From the NCBI GenBank assembly GCA_002102555.1, contig MCFL01000071.1:59328-123327 (forward strand): a stretch of DNA of 64,000 nucleotides, given 5' to 3'. The notes beneath the pieces are model-generated. The model did not search any database. It was not told the origin of the DNA and worked only from the letters and a program-made list of their open reading frames with translations. The position numbers were made by a program, and so were the translations under genes. Positions 31,233-42,637 of the stretch are shown here, piece by piece. Within the stretch, counting starts at the first letter, position 1, and each line of letters opens with the position of its first letter. Origin of the DNA: Catenaria anguillulae PL171. Its lineage: Eukaryota; Blastocladiomycota; Blastocladiomycetes; Blastocladiales; Catenariaceae.

Positions 31233-33711
31233 ATGCAAATTGAGCACATACCACTAGTAGTACAACATCCCAATGCAGTCTTCAGCATGATTCCTCCACT
31301 GGCAAGACTGCAATCGCGACTCGGCCCTCTGCTCTCATCCACCCTGCACGGCAGCCTCCTGCTGGTCGTGCGCACTCTGATCGTCGACTGGCCACGCCCC
31401 GCCCTCTTGGCCTTGATCCACCTGCTCACCGTCTCGGCCGCTGCCCGCCTTGCATCCCGCAAGCCGTCCTTTGTCCCCATTCCGCCGGCCTCCTCCTCTT
31501 CGTCAGCATCGTCCAATCGTGAAAGGCGACAGGTCTGGCTGTTGGCTGCCGCCTTGACACTGGCGCTCGTGCTCACGTATTGGTCGCTTGCACTCGCATC
31601 GCTTGCGTCCGTGCAATTGCTGCTCGTGTGCATCGGCTCGCCGATTGCCGATGTAGTGTCGGCGCTGCTCGTTGGCCAACACCAACCTTTGGCGTTCGCC
31701 AGCTTGGACGGAATGATCTCGCTTGCGCTCATGTGGCCGGCAGCTTTGCTATTCACTTTCCGTGACGTGATCGCATTTGACGGCAACATCCCTGTCGTGT
31801 GTGGTGCCGTCCTTGCATGTGCCGCTGCACGAGTCCTCGGGTCGCACATTATAGACGGCGGCAACGTCTCGCCGAACAAGTTGCTCCAAGCGGTCGCCCC
31901 GCGCTCGGCCCTGCTCGCACTTCCGCTTTTCCTCTTCATTGAGCTCCCATGGCTCTGGTCGCGCGACATTCAATCCCTGGCTGACACTTCGTCTGCACAC
32001 ACGTTTCCCGTCTTGTGGGTGTGGCTCGCCCTGTCCACGGTGCTCTCTGGCCTCTCTGTGCTCGTTCTCGTCAAGTTCAAGTCTTGCAGCTTCCTTGCCT
32101 TTCCAATTCACACGTCCCCCACAAGCATGCTCGGCATTGGCGAAACTCTTACGCTGGTGCACTTGGATTTAATTGCCACCAACATCAAAATTGCACAAGT
32201 TGATTTCAGGACCATGTTTGTGACATTGCCGATTGTGGTGTTGGGCATGGTCATGTACGAAAAGCACATTGTTGTGCGAACTGGTCGGCATGCTTTACGG
32301 CTTGGTGGAAAGCGACCCAGTGGCGAGGTGTTGCCCATGATGTCGGCAACGGATGAGATTGTGTATGAGCAGCTGGACATGCCAACGTATGTGTTTCTCT
32401 GTTTACCTTCTATTGTAATCATCCTGACCCAGCATGTGCGTGTGACACAGACGACAAACATTCAAGCAAGCCGATTCGCAAACAGTCCTCCCGTCCGTTC
32501 ACACGCAGGAGCAGTTTACTCTTCAACACAGTGATTTGGATGGAGAAGTTGAGGTCGACCACCCAGCCGCCAACTCGTCGTTGAGCGTCGCTGCGAGCCA
32601 CTCTTGCTCAACAACGGCATCCATACTCGGCTTCCTGACGGCCCTGATCTGCCTGCTTGTCCTCCCCGCAACCCTCTTCAAATCCCTGACCCCACCCACG
32701 CCATCGTGTCCGGCACCCTACACGCCCACGACCGTCCGACGCTCTGGGCAACCAACCATTCCTCGCCTCCTCCCACCCACACTTCCACCGACCTGGCCCG
32801 GCCAATCCGAACCCGTCGCTCACCTGCTCTACAAACTCTTCAACGCCCACCCGTCGCAATACTCGTGGGACTACCGGCACGTGCAACCCAACCCACACGC
32901 GCACCGCGTGCTCGTCGTGCATGCCGACGACCGGCCACTCCGGTCGGTCGCGTCGCTGGGCGGCAACGCCTGGGCACTCCCACACGCAACCATGGGGCCG
33001 CTATACGGCGCCTGGTGGGCCGTGCGCCACGGGTATGACTACCGGCGCGTTGGGCTTACCCAAGGGCATACGCCGCAGGGCGGGTGGGGCAAGCCAAAGG
33101 TCGTGTATGATGCGCTCATGCGCGGGTACGATGTTGTTGTCATGTTTGATAGCGACGCGTATGTGCAAATGCCCGAGGTGGGTGTGGAGGAGATGATGGC
33201 CAGGTGGGGGATGACGAGGGCGAATGCGAGCTTGTTGCTTGCGTTGGATCCACCGTATCAGTCACGGGCAAATGAGAACGCGACAAATACGGGCTTTTGG
33301 ATTGTGCGCAACACGCCTGTGGCAAAACGGGTCATGCGCGAGTTGGCGGCGTGTCCAGAGTCGATCGAGTGTCGCAAGTGGTGGACGACGTGGCCCGCAG
33401 AGCAAGCCGCGTTTACAAAGCTGGTCAGGACAAAGATGAAGGAGGGCGAGGAATTGATTGTTGCACCGTGTGACGAGGCGAATGGGTGGTGGGAGTTTGG
33501 CGCATGTCAGGGGCGGGTCGTGACGCACGCGTGGTCGGGAAAGCATTTGGTCACGGCCAACATGATTGAGCGCATGGTCGAGTGGCTGGTCGAGGTGTTG
33601 GAGAAGCTGGTACGGGCGGATCATTACCATTTCCAGGATTCGTGTGTGCCGTGGAAGAGCGGGAGTGACGAGGGCGAAAGGTGCAAATTTTTGGAGGATG
33701 AGCTCAAATAG
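31233..33711 (+). CDS. Multi-pass membrane domain fused to a glycosyltransferase
   Basis: Two long frames are separated by a 64-bp intron (GTATGT donor at 32387, ACACAG acceptor ending 32450). Exons 31233-32386 and 32451-33711 join in phase to 804 aa. Residues 1-385 have about nine or ten hydrophobic helices, resembling drug/metabolite or nucleotide-sugar transporters in outline only. Another helix lies at about 442-461. The C-terminal domain (about 510-780) has GYDVVVMFDSDAYVQMPEVG, whose DSD (about 618-620) fits a metal-binding DXD. PPYQSRANENATNTGFWIVR and KWWTTWPAEQAAF follow. This looks like a GT34-type or related GT-A sugar transferase in the secretory pathway. The alternative is two adjacent genes, the second starting without a nearby ATG, which makes the fusion more likely. 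Confidence 0.6.
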
Positions 33712-34106
33712 CTCTTGATTGATACTTGTGCACTTGACACTCGGTCTTTATCTTGCCCATATGCACTTAATTTTACACTGCGGCCTGGAAGAACATCTTA
33801 ATACAAGGTGGAGTTGTGGACACGATTTGGACATGATGCGGCCCGTGGTCTACATAACTTGATGATTTCGTTATGAAGTTCAAAGCATAGAGAGCGTGAC
33901 AAGTCCCAATACGACACAATGACATCGAGCAATCTCGCCCACTCGAATCCTCCCGCAACCTCCGTCCGGTTCGCCGCCGCCCCGGCCACCACCCCCAGTC
34001 GGCATTGTCGCCTCCCAAGTATGTCGAGGCGGAAGCGCCATTGGTCGCTGAGACTGGTTCTCAAATCGCCGCAAAGTCGTAGCACAACGCAAAGGCTGCT
34101 TGGCCC
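33712..34106. other. Intergenic or 5' remnant of the following gene
   Basis: A stretch in frame with the next gene (YVEAEAPLVAETGSQIAAKS) ends at a TAG just 36 bases before ATG 34107. That TAG could be a stop or a splice acceptor. Nothing else is seen. Confidence 0.35.
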
Positions 34107-35553
34107 ATGCTGAAAATCGACGACAAGAGCGCCGGCCAAAACGCCAATCCGCACTGCCCTTGCCTGTTCCCAATGTGGCCACATCCGGCCTTTACGTCTC
34201 CTGCCGAAGCTCTCGCATACATGTTACAGTCCCACGCCAACGGCCTGTACCGCTTGGCACGGCGGTGCCCAGACCTATTGAGCGCCACCTCGGATTCCGC
34301 CACCGTCCTCGACCCGCACGCCATCGCAAAGGCCATTCAATTGCTGTGGCCCCTCGGCAATGGCCATTCGCATTCTGCCCGGTATCACCACTACAAATCA
34401 AGTGCCGACGGATCCAACGGTTGTTGGTGCCACCCAAGTCCACGATCTGTACATTTCCAACGCAATCAAGCGCCGTGGCTACGGCTCTTCCGCGGCCGAC
34501 ACGCAAACTGCTGCTATGCTGCATGCCGTACTTGCACTGTGCGATAACCCACCCAAGCTCGCTGCCAAGTTTGCCTCGCGGTTGAAGCTGGTCGATTTGC
34601 CCGCTGCGATTCCCGAATGCGAGCGGCGCTGTTCCTGCAGCCATCGAGGACCATTATCGAGTTGCCGCTGCACACCCACCAAATTCGTCGTCGTTTACGC
34701 CCGATTCGCTTCGCGCCATGTTCCAGCGCGAGCACTTGCAACTGGTCCATCATCCCAAGCAGCTGCAGCTCAAGCTCAAACACATGTCCGTGTCGTTGGT
34801 GCACAAGCTCGGCATCGCGCTTCCGCATTCATTCACATTCATGCACATGCTCTCGGGCCCGACCAAATCTCTCATTCGCGTTACACTTTCCACGGCACAC
34901 GTGACGGTCCACGGCGACACTCCATCGGTGATTCCGGCGTGGATTGCCGCCCCTCACCACCTCGTTTACCTCGCCATCCGTGGCAATGAACCATCGACTT
35001 GGCGTAGTATCTGTGCGTCAGCGCGTTCGACATCCCAGCCTCCTGGGTCTATGCCGGTGGACGCAGCGAAGGAAAAGTATGCCGCCTTGCGCGATAGGCG
35101 AGAGTCAGACACGGAAAAGTGGGAACATGATTTATTTGGCAAGTCCGTGCCTGGCCAACGTGCCAAGGAAAAGAAAAAGGCCAACCGCAAACCTAAAGTG
35201 AGCAAGGGTGGGAAAGAGTTTGACGAGGCCGAACCAGGGCACGATCGGCGCAGTGTCGAGCGTATCGATTGGTCAGAGAGACGGAGCCGGAGCCGAAGCC
35301 GAGATTGGGCCGACCAGCGCCATGACCATCGGTCATCGACGCAAATAGAGCTGAAGCTGCAGTCCGCGCCCACGCAGGAATCGTCGCTGCAGTCGTAGCC
35401 GCAGCCGCAGCCGTGGACGGCGGCCGAGGAAGATGAGCCGTGAGCGTGAGCGTGACCGCCGCTCGATTCGGGATCGTTCGAGTGGACCCAGGCGGAGCTG
35501 GTTCCACGAAAGTGTCGACCATCGACAAGAACATTGGCACAAATCGCCCTCAT
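34107..35553 (+). other. SR-rich protein gene, exons unresolved, possibly decayed
   Basis: Plausible coding blocks lie in order but in different frames. They are 34107-34350 (AEALAYMLQSHANGLYRLAR), about 34360-34600 (VHDLYISNAIKRRGYGSSAA), and 34601-35398 (AIEDHYRVAAAHPPNSSSF, then KWEHDLFGKSVPGQRAKEKK and SERRSRSRSRDW). An RS-rich block follows at 35380-35553 (CSRSRSRSRGRRPRKM), ending at TAG 35551-35553. An Arg/Ser-rich tail behind a basic region is typical of splicing or mRNP factors. I could not join the blocks with convincing splice sites, so the gene may be a pseudogene. No family was recognised. Confidence 0.35.
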
Positions 35554-35937
35554 AGCGCCGTACCCGGAATCGAAGCGTCGAGCACGGAGTGGCCGTCAAG
35601 AAACAAGAGTCTGTCTCTACATTGGCAAGCGTGAGCAGTGGCAACTATCCGGGTGCGAGTGGGGTGCTCTACGGTCGAGCTTGGTGGACTATACTCATCA
35701 TTCGCTCACGACTTGAGTTTGCATTAAATATCAGGCAGCAACGAATTGCAACCGCATCAAGACGCTCGAGACTGAGCTTGCCGCCGGCAGTGGGCCAGCG
35801 AGGCCCCCTTCCGGACCTGCCCCACTCGGTCCGATCCGGCAATACCCAACTTGACCTTTCGGCTCCGATACCATGCCGCGCTAAGCGACCTCGTTTGCAC
35901 ATCAATCGCCCACCCAGTTTCAATCTCTCGGAGCATG

Positions 35938-36552
35938 CTCATGCACAATCCCATGCAACCTGTATTCTCACACTACTCTACCACTCATCATCACCCGGTG
36001 CGTTTTCCGTCCGACTGCTATCCGAACACCGGCCAAAACGGCCTCCCGCCCAATGCATCATTTGCCACGTATTCCCACCCCGATCCCTTGCGCAACAATG
36101 ACCCATATCCAGCTCCAAATTTCCCATCCCACTCGACGCTGCCCTCTGCAACCTTGACCGCCGCAACCCCTACCCCGCACGCGACGTCATCATCAACCTC
36201 TGTGTCGACACACTTGCCGGCGTTCACGCCTCTGGAATCGCCGGCCGTCGGTTCCATTCACTTGATTCCGGCGCTCGCACACATTCCGGCTGCTCCTCGT
36301 GACCACCTCATATACCACCAACTGTTTTCGCGATGGATCCAGGATCCCGTCGCTGCCAGGCAATTGGACAACTGGAACAAAAATCAGATCATGGTAAATG
36401 TGGACGCCGTGTCGGTCGTATGCATTGCGGCAAGCAATTGGCGCGCAAGCGTGCGGATTGGAATGAACGGCTGGGTGGTTGAGGAGGAAGTACCGACAAA
36501 TGAGTCTGACGTTAGGCGGGTAACGGCCAGACTTCTTGTTAGTGGTGGGTGA
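35938..36552 (+). CDS. Hypothetical protein with Pro/Ser-rich N-terminus
   Basis: The frame from ATG 35938 (MLMHNPMQ) encodes 204 aa. Residues 1-105 are His/Pro/Ser/Thr-rich. The last 100 residues look like a compact domain (LIYHQLFSRWIQDPVAARQL, then VDAVSVVCIAASNWRASVRI). The frame extends upstream to 35851, so an earlier start is possible. It is not recognised. Confidence 0.4.
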   Translation, partial: LMHNPMQPVFSHYSTTHHHPVRFPSDCYPNTGQNGLPPNASFATYSHPDPLRNNDPYPAPNFPSHSTLPSATLTAATPTPHATSSSTSVSTHLPAFTPLESPAVGSIHLIPALAHIPAAPRDHLIYHQLFSRWIQDPVAARQLDNWNKNQIMVNVDAVSVVCIAASNWRASVRIGMNGWVVEEEVPTNESDVRRVTARLLVSGG

Positions 36553-36744
36553 GCTCACGTTGCGTGTGATTTCACATACAATCAGCACTCGGTTCCTCGC
36601 ATTCTTGAAGAGCAGCAAGAAACCGATATTTAGTTCTGGCGAATGCCATCGCCTCATGATGGCATTTATTTACGTGAAACAATCACAAAACTAAACTCAC
36701 AAACAGGGAAACAATTAAGAATGGTTGACAACCCCACAACTCTA

Positions 36745-37197
36745 CTACCTCCCACCAATCAACACATACACTACATCTCTCTCCTTCATCCCTAACCCAC
36801 CGCCCTTGACCCTACCGACCTTGACCTCCTCACTCCACCCATACCGATACCCGTTGTAAAACAAGCGCATGTCCCAGGCGTTGGCACCATACTCGGCGGC
36901 CACTTGGGCCGCGAGCTGTGCCAAGGTACAGTCTTTGCTTGCGAGCCAGGGCTGCGGTGGATCACCGCCGAGGGTGGGAATGTCGATGAAGATGACGATG
37001 GTGTCGAGCTGATGCGCCAAGGTGGGCGCTAGAGGCGATGTGAAGGGAACAATAGGTGGGAGGCCTTGTGTAGGTTGGGGCGACGAGTGGTGGGGTCGGG
37101 TAGAAAGCGAGGCGCTTGGCCGGCGGACAAGTGGACTGGGGTGCATGGTGGACGACGAAGGTGGTGGGAAGTGGCCGGGAGTATGGATATGCGTCAT
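36745..37197 (-). CDS. Ubiquitin-like domain protein ending in Gly-Gly-Arg
   Basis: A single exon of 150 aa starts at 37197. Residues 1-65 are a Pro/Ser/His-rich tail. Residues about 66-150 read like a beta-grasp (ubiquitin/SUMO-type) domain: IVIFIDIPTLGG, a helix TLAQLAAQVAAEYG, MRLFYNGYRYG, and a final strand ERDVVYVLIGGR. A diglycine followed by one residue at the end recalls unprocessed modifier precursors. The assignment rests on pattern and predicted fold, not on a named family. If real, removal of Arg would expose Gly-Gly for conjugation; alternatively it is a non-conjugated UBL adaptor. It is single-copy here. Confidence 0.5.
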   Translation of the reverse strand: MTHIHTPGHFPPPSSSTMHPSPLVRRPSASLSTRPHHSSPQPTQGLPPIVPFTSPLAPTLAHQLDTIVIFIDIPTLGGDPPQPWLASKDCTLAQLAAQVAAEYGANAWDMRLFYNGYRYGWSEEVKVGRVKGGGLGMKERDVVYVLIGGR

Positions 37198-37886
37198 TGA
37201 ATGGGAGCTCGTGGAGGTCTGGGGTGGGTATATGTGATGATGACTTGTGCGCGGGTTTCAAAACGTAGGATGTGGTGGCGGTTCAAGCGCAAGCTGAACG
37301 GGCCGCATGCTGGTTTTGTATCGATTTCGTAGATCGAGGGAAGAATTGCCGAGCGGATTATGTATTGACCTAGGTGCTTGCCGGGTATGTATATGTGCGT
37401 TGTTGTCTTTGCTTCTGTCTCACGCGAAAGGTAGTGAGTGATTGAACATGGTTTGGCAGGGTAAGTGCGAGCTCGATTTGGTGAGGAAGGGATGGAAGCG
37501 CGTTCGTTGAACCTGCACTTGCGAACACTAGCGTGTTTTTGCCACGCGCAGGGGCAACTGTTTGGCCTGCGGTGACCTGATAAGTTGCAAGGAGCAGGGA
37601 GTGCCTAATCGCAGGGAAAACATGTGCAGCCTTGCAGGTAAATGATATTGTGTATGAATTTGAAAAAAACAAGCAAGTGACAAAAGACAAGAAGGAATGA
37701 AGCCGTTGCGATTGTTGGAAGTTGCGGAAGAATACAAGTGAGTGGACGAATACTGGATGTAAAATTGAATCAGGGCGCCAAATGCAACCGTCAGAGTGCG
37801 GGAATGAAGACTGCCCGCTTGCCCAGCGTGCGAGACAAATGTATCGTACAAAATCCTCGACCCGTATCGCCGACCGCTCCCTCAAC
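37198..37886. other. Intergenic region of about 690 bp
   Basis: It holds the 5' flank of the ubiquitin-like gene and the 3' flank of the fungalysin gene, both on the minus strand. An open frame at 37370-37963 overlaps the fungalysin 3' end and has no recognisable content. Confidence 0.5.
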
Positions 37887-40050
37887 TCAAAACTTGACCA
37901 TCCTGCGATTGGCCGAGCACTCGGGCGGCACAGAGAAATCTGCCTGCCCCTCGGTCCCAGCATTCAGGCCCAACCCACGTTTCGCAAACCCGCGCCACAG
38001 CTCGCACTGGTTCTGGCCCTGGTTGTTCTGCCTATCGGCCAACAAAATCGCATCCCTGGCCTGCCTAAACGTCGGATTGCACCCCTGCAGTTTCATGCCA
38101 TCCACCAGCAATTGCATAAACAAGACATTGCCTCCCAACTTTGCGCCGCGCTCGGCCGTCGCGGGCGTCAACCGCCAATCCGCGCTGAACCCGTGCTTGT
38201 CGACCATGTTCCAGTACGCTTCAAACAGCATGGACGCCCAGATTTCGCCCAGCTGGTGCACAATGCGCTGTTGCGGGAGCTCGCGGTACGTGAGCGGATT
38301 GGTTGATGTGGATGTCGAGTAAGGGAACCGGCGAATCCCCGAGGCTTTGCCCATGTTGAACACGGCAATCGCCGCGTTGGTGTCCCGGGTAGCACCGGCG
38401 CGCTGTTTGAGCATCACGGCAACAATGTCGGCCCAGCCTTCGTTCATGCCGCCAGCTTCGCGGCCGGACAAGCAGTTTGGGTTTGAGCCGCCGCCAGCTA
38501 GTAAAGGGAATCGCAGAGGTTTGAAAGTGAGTTGACGTGTGAGAGCCAAACAACTGGAAGAAAAACAATCCAACGTACTCAACCGACTCACCATGCCGTG
38601 AGTGTACTCGTGAAAGATGATATCGTTGGACATTGCCCCGTCCGTCAACTTTCCGCTGGCATCAAACAAGAAGGCATTCATGACGCCTGGCTGGCCATCG
38701 GGCGGCGTGCGCATGTTTGCATTGTTCAAGGACGAGTCGTCCTGGACATTGACAACAACGGCATCGCCAGCCTGGCCGCCGCGTCCGAAATTGTCGTTTT
38801 GGAAGTTGCCCGATTGCTCATTGAACCCGTATAGGAACAAGATGTCGTGCATGAGGTTGGACGCGTAAAAGGCGTTGGTCAGGGAGGCGTCGAGCGCAGC
38901 CTTTGGGTTGCCCGAGTTGGGGTCGGCGCGGAAGTTGAAGGCGAGTTTGTTGAGTTGTGGGTCAATTGAGCCTTGCGCCAAGGGGTTTTCACGGGTCCGG
39001 CCACCTGTTCTCATTCACGCTCAAAGTGGGTGAGCATGTGAAAAGAAACGAGAGAAAAACAAGAATGTGAGTGATCGTACGTGCACTCTCCTGGGCAATG
39101 ATATTGTTCCCACTGGTTGACTGCTGCGCAACCCACCCGCGCGGACTGGCCCGTTGCGTATCCTCAGGATCCTGAACGAGCGCGGCCTGGCCCTCGCCCG
39201 GATCGCTTGCAAACCCAACACTGGGGAACACGCGATACAACGCGGCCGACGTCCAATCGACCAGCCCAATCACCTTGGCGGTTTCGGGGGCATTCGATAC
39301 CTGTGCATTGAACCAGTTCTCGGCCGTCTTGACACGCACATCAACGACCCACTGCAGCGACTCGTTGCCCTCGTCTGGGTTGGCCACGAGCAACCTGGGT
39401 TTTGTCCAAATGCGATCCTCGGCAAAGCTCGCGCCCTTGACCCACACCACCTCGGCATCCTTATCGTCCGGATTGGTAGACAAGTTTGTCGCGGCACTAT
39501 TGGGAATCGCCATCTTGAGCTCGCCGCGCAAATGATCCGCCACCTTGGCCACCGCCACAGCGGGGTCCAGCTTGGACTTGCGTTCCGCAAGCGACGCCAC
39601 GGCCGTCTTGCCCGCAAACGTTTCGGAAAAGGCAATCACATTGCCTTGCTTGTCCACACTCACGCTGGCAATCCCATTTGTCACCTCCGTCCCACGCACC
39701 ACTTGCATGAAATGCACATGCGTCACGCCATTATGCTCGTCCGTGAACGCATCCTGCTGCTTAAACTCGTTGGGCTGCAACCGCAGCTTTTCCGCGAGAA
39801 ACGCGCGGGCTACGGCATCCGCGCCCGCTTGGCGCTTGATGAGGTGTGCCGTGGGCGCGGCAGCGTGCGGCAGACCGCCAGCGAGTGCGGGTCCAGTGTA
39901 CATGGCGACGCGCGGCGTCGCATTGTGGTTGAGCGTTGGCAACGGGTCGGCGCGCGTGGGGGCGGGAGCGAGCAGGACAACGAGCATGGCCGCCAGGGCC
40001 AGCGTCGCGAGCAGCGCGGTGCGGTGACGGCGGCGAGTTGGAGTGTACAT
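37887..40050 (-). CDS. Fungalysin-type secreted metallopeptidase (M36)
   Basis: Exons 40050-39081, 39004-38579 and 38497-37887 join in phase to 668 aa. An N-terminal signal peptide is clear (RRRHRTALLATLALAAMLVV, about residues 7-34). A propeptide (about 40-330) carries the FTP-like motif region ending in SGNNIIAQESA. The catalytic domain has the zinc motif HEYTH (455-459) and the third ligand Glu in GGMNEGWAD (485). Intron 2 splits the conserved HGMVSRLTGGGSNPNC exactly between Leu and Gly, which supports the join. M36 enzymes digest extracellular protein such as keratin or elastin and mature by propeptide removal. Length fits the family (about 600-680 aa). A dibasic KR follows near residue 72. 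Confidence 0.9.
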
Positions 40051-40829
40051 GATTGAGAACTGGAAGGGGGGAATGTCGGGGTAAATTCTAGGTTTGGAAG
40101 TTGGTCGGTGGTGTCAACGTTCAGAGTGGATGCATTGAAGAACTGGCGCCAGGCCAGTCACAGTAATAGAATATGTAATCGGGTCGACTTCAAGCAAAAG
40201 AGTGCGAGAAAGAGTGAGAGCGGAAAGAGGAGACACTCGAAATGCTTGGCGTGGGGGGCACCGACGAGGATTTAAAAATTGGGCGGGGATGGAAATCGCT
40301 CATGACCTGACCGATGGATTGCAACGGCATCCGCAGAACACAAATACATTTCAAAAAGCAAAGAAGCTCATTTGGTGGCTTTCGCTCTCTGCCGGCCGGG
40401 CGTCGACCATGGCGTGTCATGAATTGGACCTTGCGCCGCGGTTCCCAGCCCCAGTGAGGCGAGAAACAGCCAGCGACGCGTTCATGAAGACGTGGGTTTC
40501 TCATCGGGCTGGTGAAGCACATCATGATAGCCACTGATGTCGTCCGTTCAATTTGCACAGTTAAAATGAACAATAACAGAGTACAATCGTGCAGTGCAAG
40601 TACTACTGTACACCATGTCCGGCGCCAGGCGCTGTCAGAGGCGGTGCTGGGGGTCGAGCTCTACACTTGCGCAGGTACATGACCGCCACCAAGGCAATCT
40701 GCTGCACTGAATGCCGTCTTGCGCACGGGCTGGCTACCTTGAAAAAACGAACAGAATCGAACCAATAAATTGCCAACCATTTCATTTGTCACCACATGGA
40801 CCCACCAACCCACAGCACACCCCGTAATC
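40051..40829. other. Intergenic region of about 780 bp
   Basis: It lies between the fungalysin start and the 3' end of the Y14 gene. Short open frames (for example 40202-40537) show no domain. It holds the fungalysin promoter; no TATA word stands out. Confidence 0.5.
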
Positions 40830-41438
40830 CTAATCTGCCGCAACCCTGTCCAATCCCTTGACCGAACTCTTGCTAAACGCAAAATCCACGCTGATAATCT
40901 GCTCCAGCAACTCTGTGCCATTCATCTGGGCGACCGCCTTTTTCGCATGTGCAAACTGTGCATACTCGACCAGGGCATATCCCTTGACAAACCCGGATCG
41001 CCGATCCAGATTGAGATGAATGTTTGAAACGGGCCCGAAATCGGCAAATGCGTCGAGAACGTCCTCCTCTGAGGCTTCTGGGTGAATGTTGGTTGCAATG
41101 ATGACATAGCCTTGGACGGCTGTTTGTTTTGGGAAAATTGAGTAGGTCAATGTTAGTGCATGGATTGACGCAGGCAGAGTCGCAGTCGCAGTCAACTAGA
41201 AGAGCGGATGATGCGGTACATTTCTGTGCGCGGCCCGTGTTGACATCGGACTGGTCGTAGGTCTCGTACTCGACTGATTCGCGTGGGTCACGGCCAGAGT
41301 TGAAGCCGCGGCCGCGCCGTGTGCGGTTGCCCACTATTTCGTTGATGCAAGTTCCAGAAAGTGAGTGGATCAGAATCAGGATCCGAATCGACGGTTGGAG
41401 CGGGGCCGGTGAGGGCCATAAGTACGATCAAGGTCCAT
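40830..41438 (-). CDS. RBM8A: Y14/RBM8A-type RNA-binding protein of the exon junction complex
   Basis: Exons 41438-41393, 41333-41220 and 41119-40830 join in phase to 149 aa. The first exon codes only 15 residues. The single RRM (about residues 55-135) has RNP2 YVIIATNI and RNP1 KGYALVEY, with NIHLNLDRRSGFVKGYALVE matching the almost invariant Y14 core. The splice to QKSVQGYVI matches the RSVEGW start of the Y14 RRM. The N-terminus is Arg/Gly-rich and is followed by an acidic YETYDQSD stretch. Y14 pairs with MAGO to lock eIF4A3 on spliced mRNA and couples splicing to export, localisation and nonsense-mediated decay. Unlike animal Y14 it lacks an RS tail. The tiny first exon is the least certain part. 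Confidence 0.85.
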
Positions 41439-42301
41439 TGCGTTGCGGTCTGCGTCCCGGTCAATAAATTGGATTTGTTTGCTCATTGTGTTATAGCTTG
41501 GATTGTGATGCTTTGCGTGGCAATTTTTACATTGAGTACATATATGTATATACTGTATAATGATTTGTAAAACTTTTTTTCGCATTGTGTCTCTGTTTTT
41601 ACATCCATAGTGACAAGCGAAATGCCAACGATCGGCGGCCGCCCTGACGTGAAGGATGGATCGGCGGCCCCACTTTTGGCAACGAGTGCTAGTGTGAGAC
41701 TGTGTGACGCCACAGTCAGTCGTCGACCCGTCCGGCCAATCGCCAAACGACTGCCAACGATATGTAATTACAAAGGACACGACGGGAACTACGTAACAGG
41801 ATTCAATACATTCAATGTAAGTGTTCGGAATCTCTTTGTTTCTTTCTCCATGTACCCCGCCGCGCCACGCAGTTATGGATAGACACACGCCGCCGGTCAG
41901 AGGTACCTCGACACGACCCGCCCCGCCCGTGTCGTGTCTCGGGCGCCCCCTACTCGAATCGGCTGCTGCATCCGCATCCCGCGGCCGGTACACGTAGCCA
42001 GAGGCACCCGGATTGGCCGCTCACCCGACTTTGCTGCATGCAGCAGAAGCAATGTCTCGCGCGATCCAGCCGTGCTGTGTCGTGCTGTGCCCAGACTGTC
42101 GGTGCCCTGACGCATCATCAACGAACCGCAACGCTCCTCCGACGCTGTTGGAACTGGCTTCCCTTGGCGAATCTCGAACCAACCGAAACACTCTCACTCA
42201 GCTTTGTTTATCACACATTACTGACTTTGGCCGTGACTCGTTCTCACTCAGTGCGCCCCCGTTCATTCCGTTTCGCTTGTGACACCCGACAATCCATTAT
42301 C
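41439..42301. other. Intergenic region of about 860 bp
   Basis: It separates two divergent genes. The part from about 41890 to 42250 is GC-rich with many CpG and looks like promoter sequence. No gene or repeat is supported. Confidence 0.5.
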
Positions 42302-42637
42302 ATGCCAACCACCTCAACCAACACCTCGACAGCAGGCAACGGCGCCCTCGTTCCCGCCTCTTCCGGCATCTCGCTCGCCGCCCATCTCCCGCCCTGGCTC
42401 ACCAAGTCGCTCGCCAACCTGTCCAAATGGCTCGTGTGGCCATTTATTGGTGGCATCATGTACGGCGTGGGCGAAATCACGGCAAAGGAATTGCTTGCGC
42501 GCAAGGCAAAGTGGGGCGTTGCCCCCTCGGCACAGGCTGCGGTGGCAAAGGCACATGTCGAGGCACAGAGGAGGTTTGAGGAGGAGCAGAGCAGTGGCAG
42601 AGTCTTGGCGATTGGATCGACAACTGTCCGGCGGTAA
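42302..42637 (+). CDS. Small single-pass membrane protein, unknown
   Basis: The 111-aa frame starts at ATG 42302 (MPTTSTNTSTAGNG), the first ATG after a long GC-rich leader. A Ser/Thr-rich N-terminus is followed by one hydrophobic segment (about residues 40-58, WLVWPFIGGIMYGVGEI) with small-residue GxxxG-like spacing. A basic, helical C-terminus (ELLARKAKWG, then AHVEAQRRFEEEQ) follows. The layout resembles small mitochondrial outer-membrane or assembly proteins, but I cannot name it. It is single-copy. Confidence 0.5.
   Translation: MPTTSTNTSTAGNGALVPASSGISLAAHLPPWLTKSLANLSKWLVWPFIGGIMYGVGEITAKELLARKAKWGVAPSAQAAVAKAHVEAQRRFEEEQSSGRVLAIGSTTVRR

Noticed and set aside
37370-37963. 197-aa minus-strand open frame overlapping the fungalysin 3' end
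   Set aside because: It overlaps confirmed fungalysin coding in another frame and has no domain.
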